Of a stretch of 5,453 nucleotides of DNA, positions 5,250 to 5,453 are shown piece after piece. The stretch spans positions 1-5,453 of the forward strand of contig JAISQS010000250.1 of assembly GCA_031274045.1 (NCBI GenBank), written 5' to 3'. The stretch comes from Planctomycetaceae bacterium. Lineage in GTDB: Bacteria > Planctomycetota > Planctomycetia > Pirellulales > Thermoguttaceae. Each line of letters begins with the position of its first letter. The stretch's first letter is position 1. Position numbers and translations under genes: made by a program. A model generated the notes under the pieces. It did no database searches, was not told the origin of the DNA, and worked only from the letters and a program-made list of their open reading frames with translations.

Positions 5250-5442
5250 CGCCCCAACGGGGCAACTAGCAATAGCACAGGGCAACGCCCTGTGAAAGTC
5301 ACCCCCAATATCATTCTCGCCCTGAAAGGGCAAAAGCCAAAATGTATCGGAATTGCTAACGCCCTTTCAGGGCTTGATTGATATTTTGAACGTCGTTCGT
5401 AGGGCGTTGCCCTACGCTAATGCTTATTGCCCCGTTGGGGCG
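5250..5442. repeat. Symmetric array of six REP-like hairpins
   Basis: Three hairpins on the left, GCCCCAACGGGGC (5251-5263), CACAGGG..CCCTGTG (5276-5294) and GCCCTGAAAGGGC (5319-5331), are repeated as reverse complements on the right in mirror order (5361-5373, 5398-5416, 5429-5441). All three pairs are centred on 5346 and the spacings match. The middle pair differs at two stem base pairs with both partners changed. Such elements resemble REP/BIME sequences, which RAYT-type (IS200/IS605-like) transposases are known to mobilise; no such gene is in the window. Confidence 0.85.
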
Positions 5443-5453
5443 AGAAATAAAAA

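Larger units (their letters stand above)
4849..5453. other. tyrA leader and repeat-rich flank
   Basis: No gene is called in these 605 bp. The tyrA leader (4849-4960) is A+C-rich on the plus strand and contains the palindrome TTAAAATTTTAA (near 4939-4950). On the minus strand TTGGGC, 16 bp, TAAAAT could be a weak promoter for tyrA. Beyond it lie a weak terminator-like hairpin, the second 26-bp repeat, a mirrored hairpin pair and a six-hairpin array that reaches nearly to the window edge. TGTAGAGACGCAA at 5066-5078 resembles a half of palindromic repeats seen in several bacterial phyla. Confidence 0.6.

Noticed and set aside
5199..5381. 60-codon plus-strand ORF at the right edge
   Set aside because: It runs through the hairpin array; its peptide (ALKGQKPK, RPNGAT) is simply the translation of the repeats.
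5083..5442. CRISPR array
   Set aside because: The repeated hairpins differ from one another and are arranged as mirror images, not as identical direct repeats with regular spacers; no cas gene is present.

Overview
The window looks like a piece of chromosome from a low-GC member of the Planctomycetota or a close relative. This is inferred from three things: a short MnmE/TrmE-like GTPase without the usual C-terminus, preceded by a P-loop ATPase of a type I associate with planctomycetes; a CsrA with a long polar tail; and REP-like hairpin arrays in the gene-free flanks. No rRNA or other phylogenetic marker is present, so the placement is moderate at best, and family memory could not be checked by search.

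Layout. Positions 1-568 are essentially gene-free. They hold a 223-bp imperfect palindrome (293-515) and one copy of a dispersed 26-bp repeat. Two minus-strand genes follow in the order of transcription: a P-loop ATPase (2387-1776) and the truncated MnmE-like GTPase (1714-569), 61 bp apart and probably co-transcribed. Positions 2388-3348 are strongly G+T-rich on the plus strand and contain no recognisable gene; they end in the csrA leader. csrA (3349-3765, plus) and tyrA (4848-3925, minus) converge on a long hairpin at 3852-3919. Positions 4849-5453 hold the tyrA leader, the second copy of the 26-bp repeat, a pair of mirrored hairpins (5083-5183) and a symmetric array of six hairpins (5250-5442) running to the end of the window.

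The confident genes cover tRNA modification or a derived GTPase function, an uncharacterised ATPase, global post-transcriptional regulation (CsrA) and tyrosine biosynthesis (TyrA). Apart from the ATPase-GTPase pair they do not form an obvious pathway. The most unusual content is non-coding. There are four palindromic structures. Two of them carry compensatory base changes between copies, which points to selection for, or copying of, folded single-stranded DNA or RNA. One terminal motif (TATTGAGTC) is shared between the left palindrome and the start of the right array. The base composition also flips between G+T-rich and A+C-rich on the plus strand in blocks that cut through the middle of csrA and tyrA.
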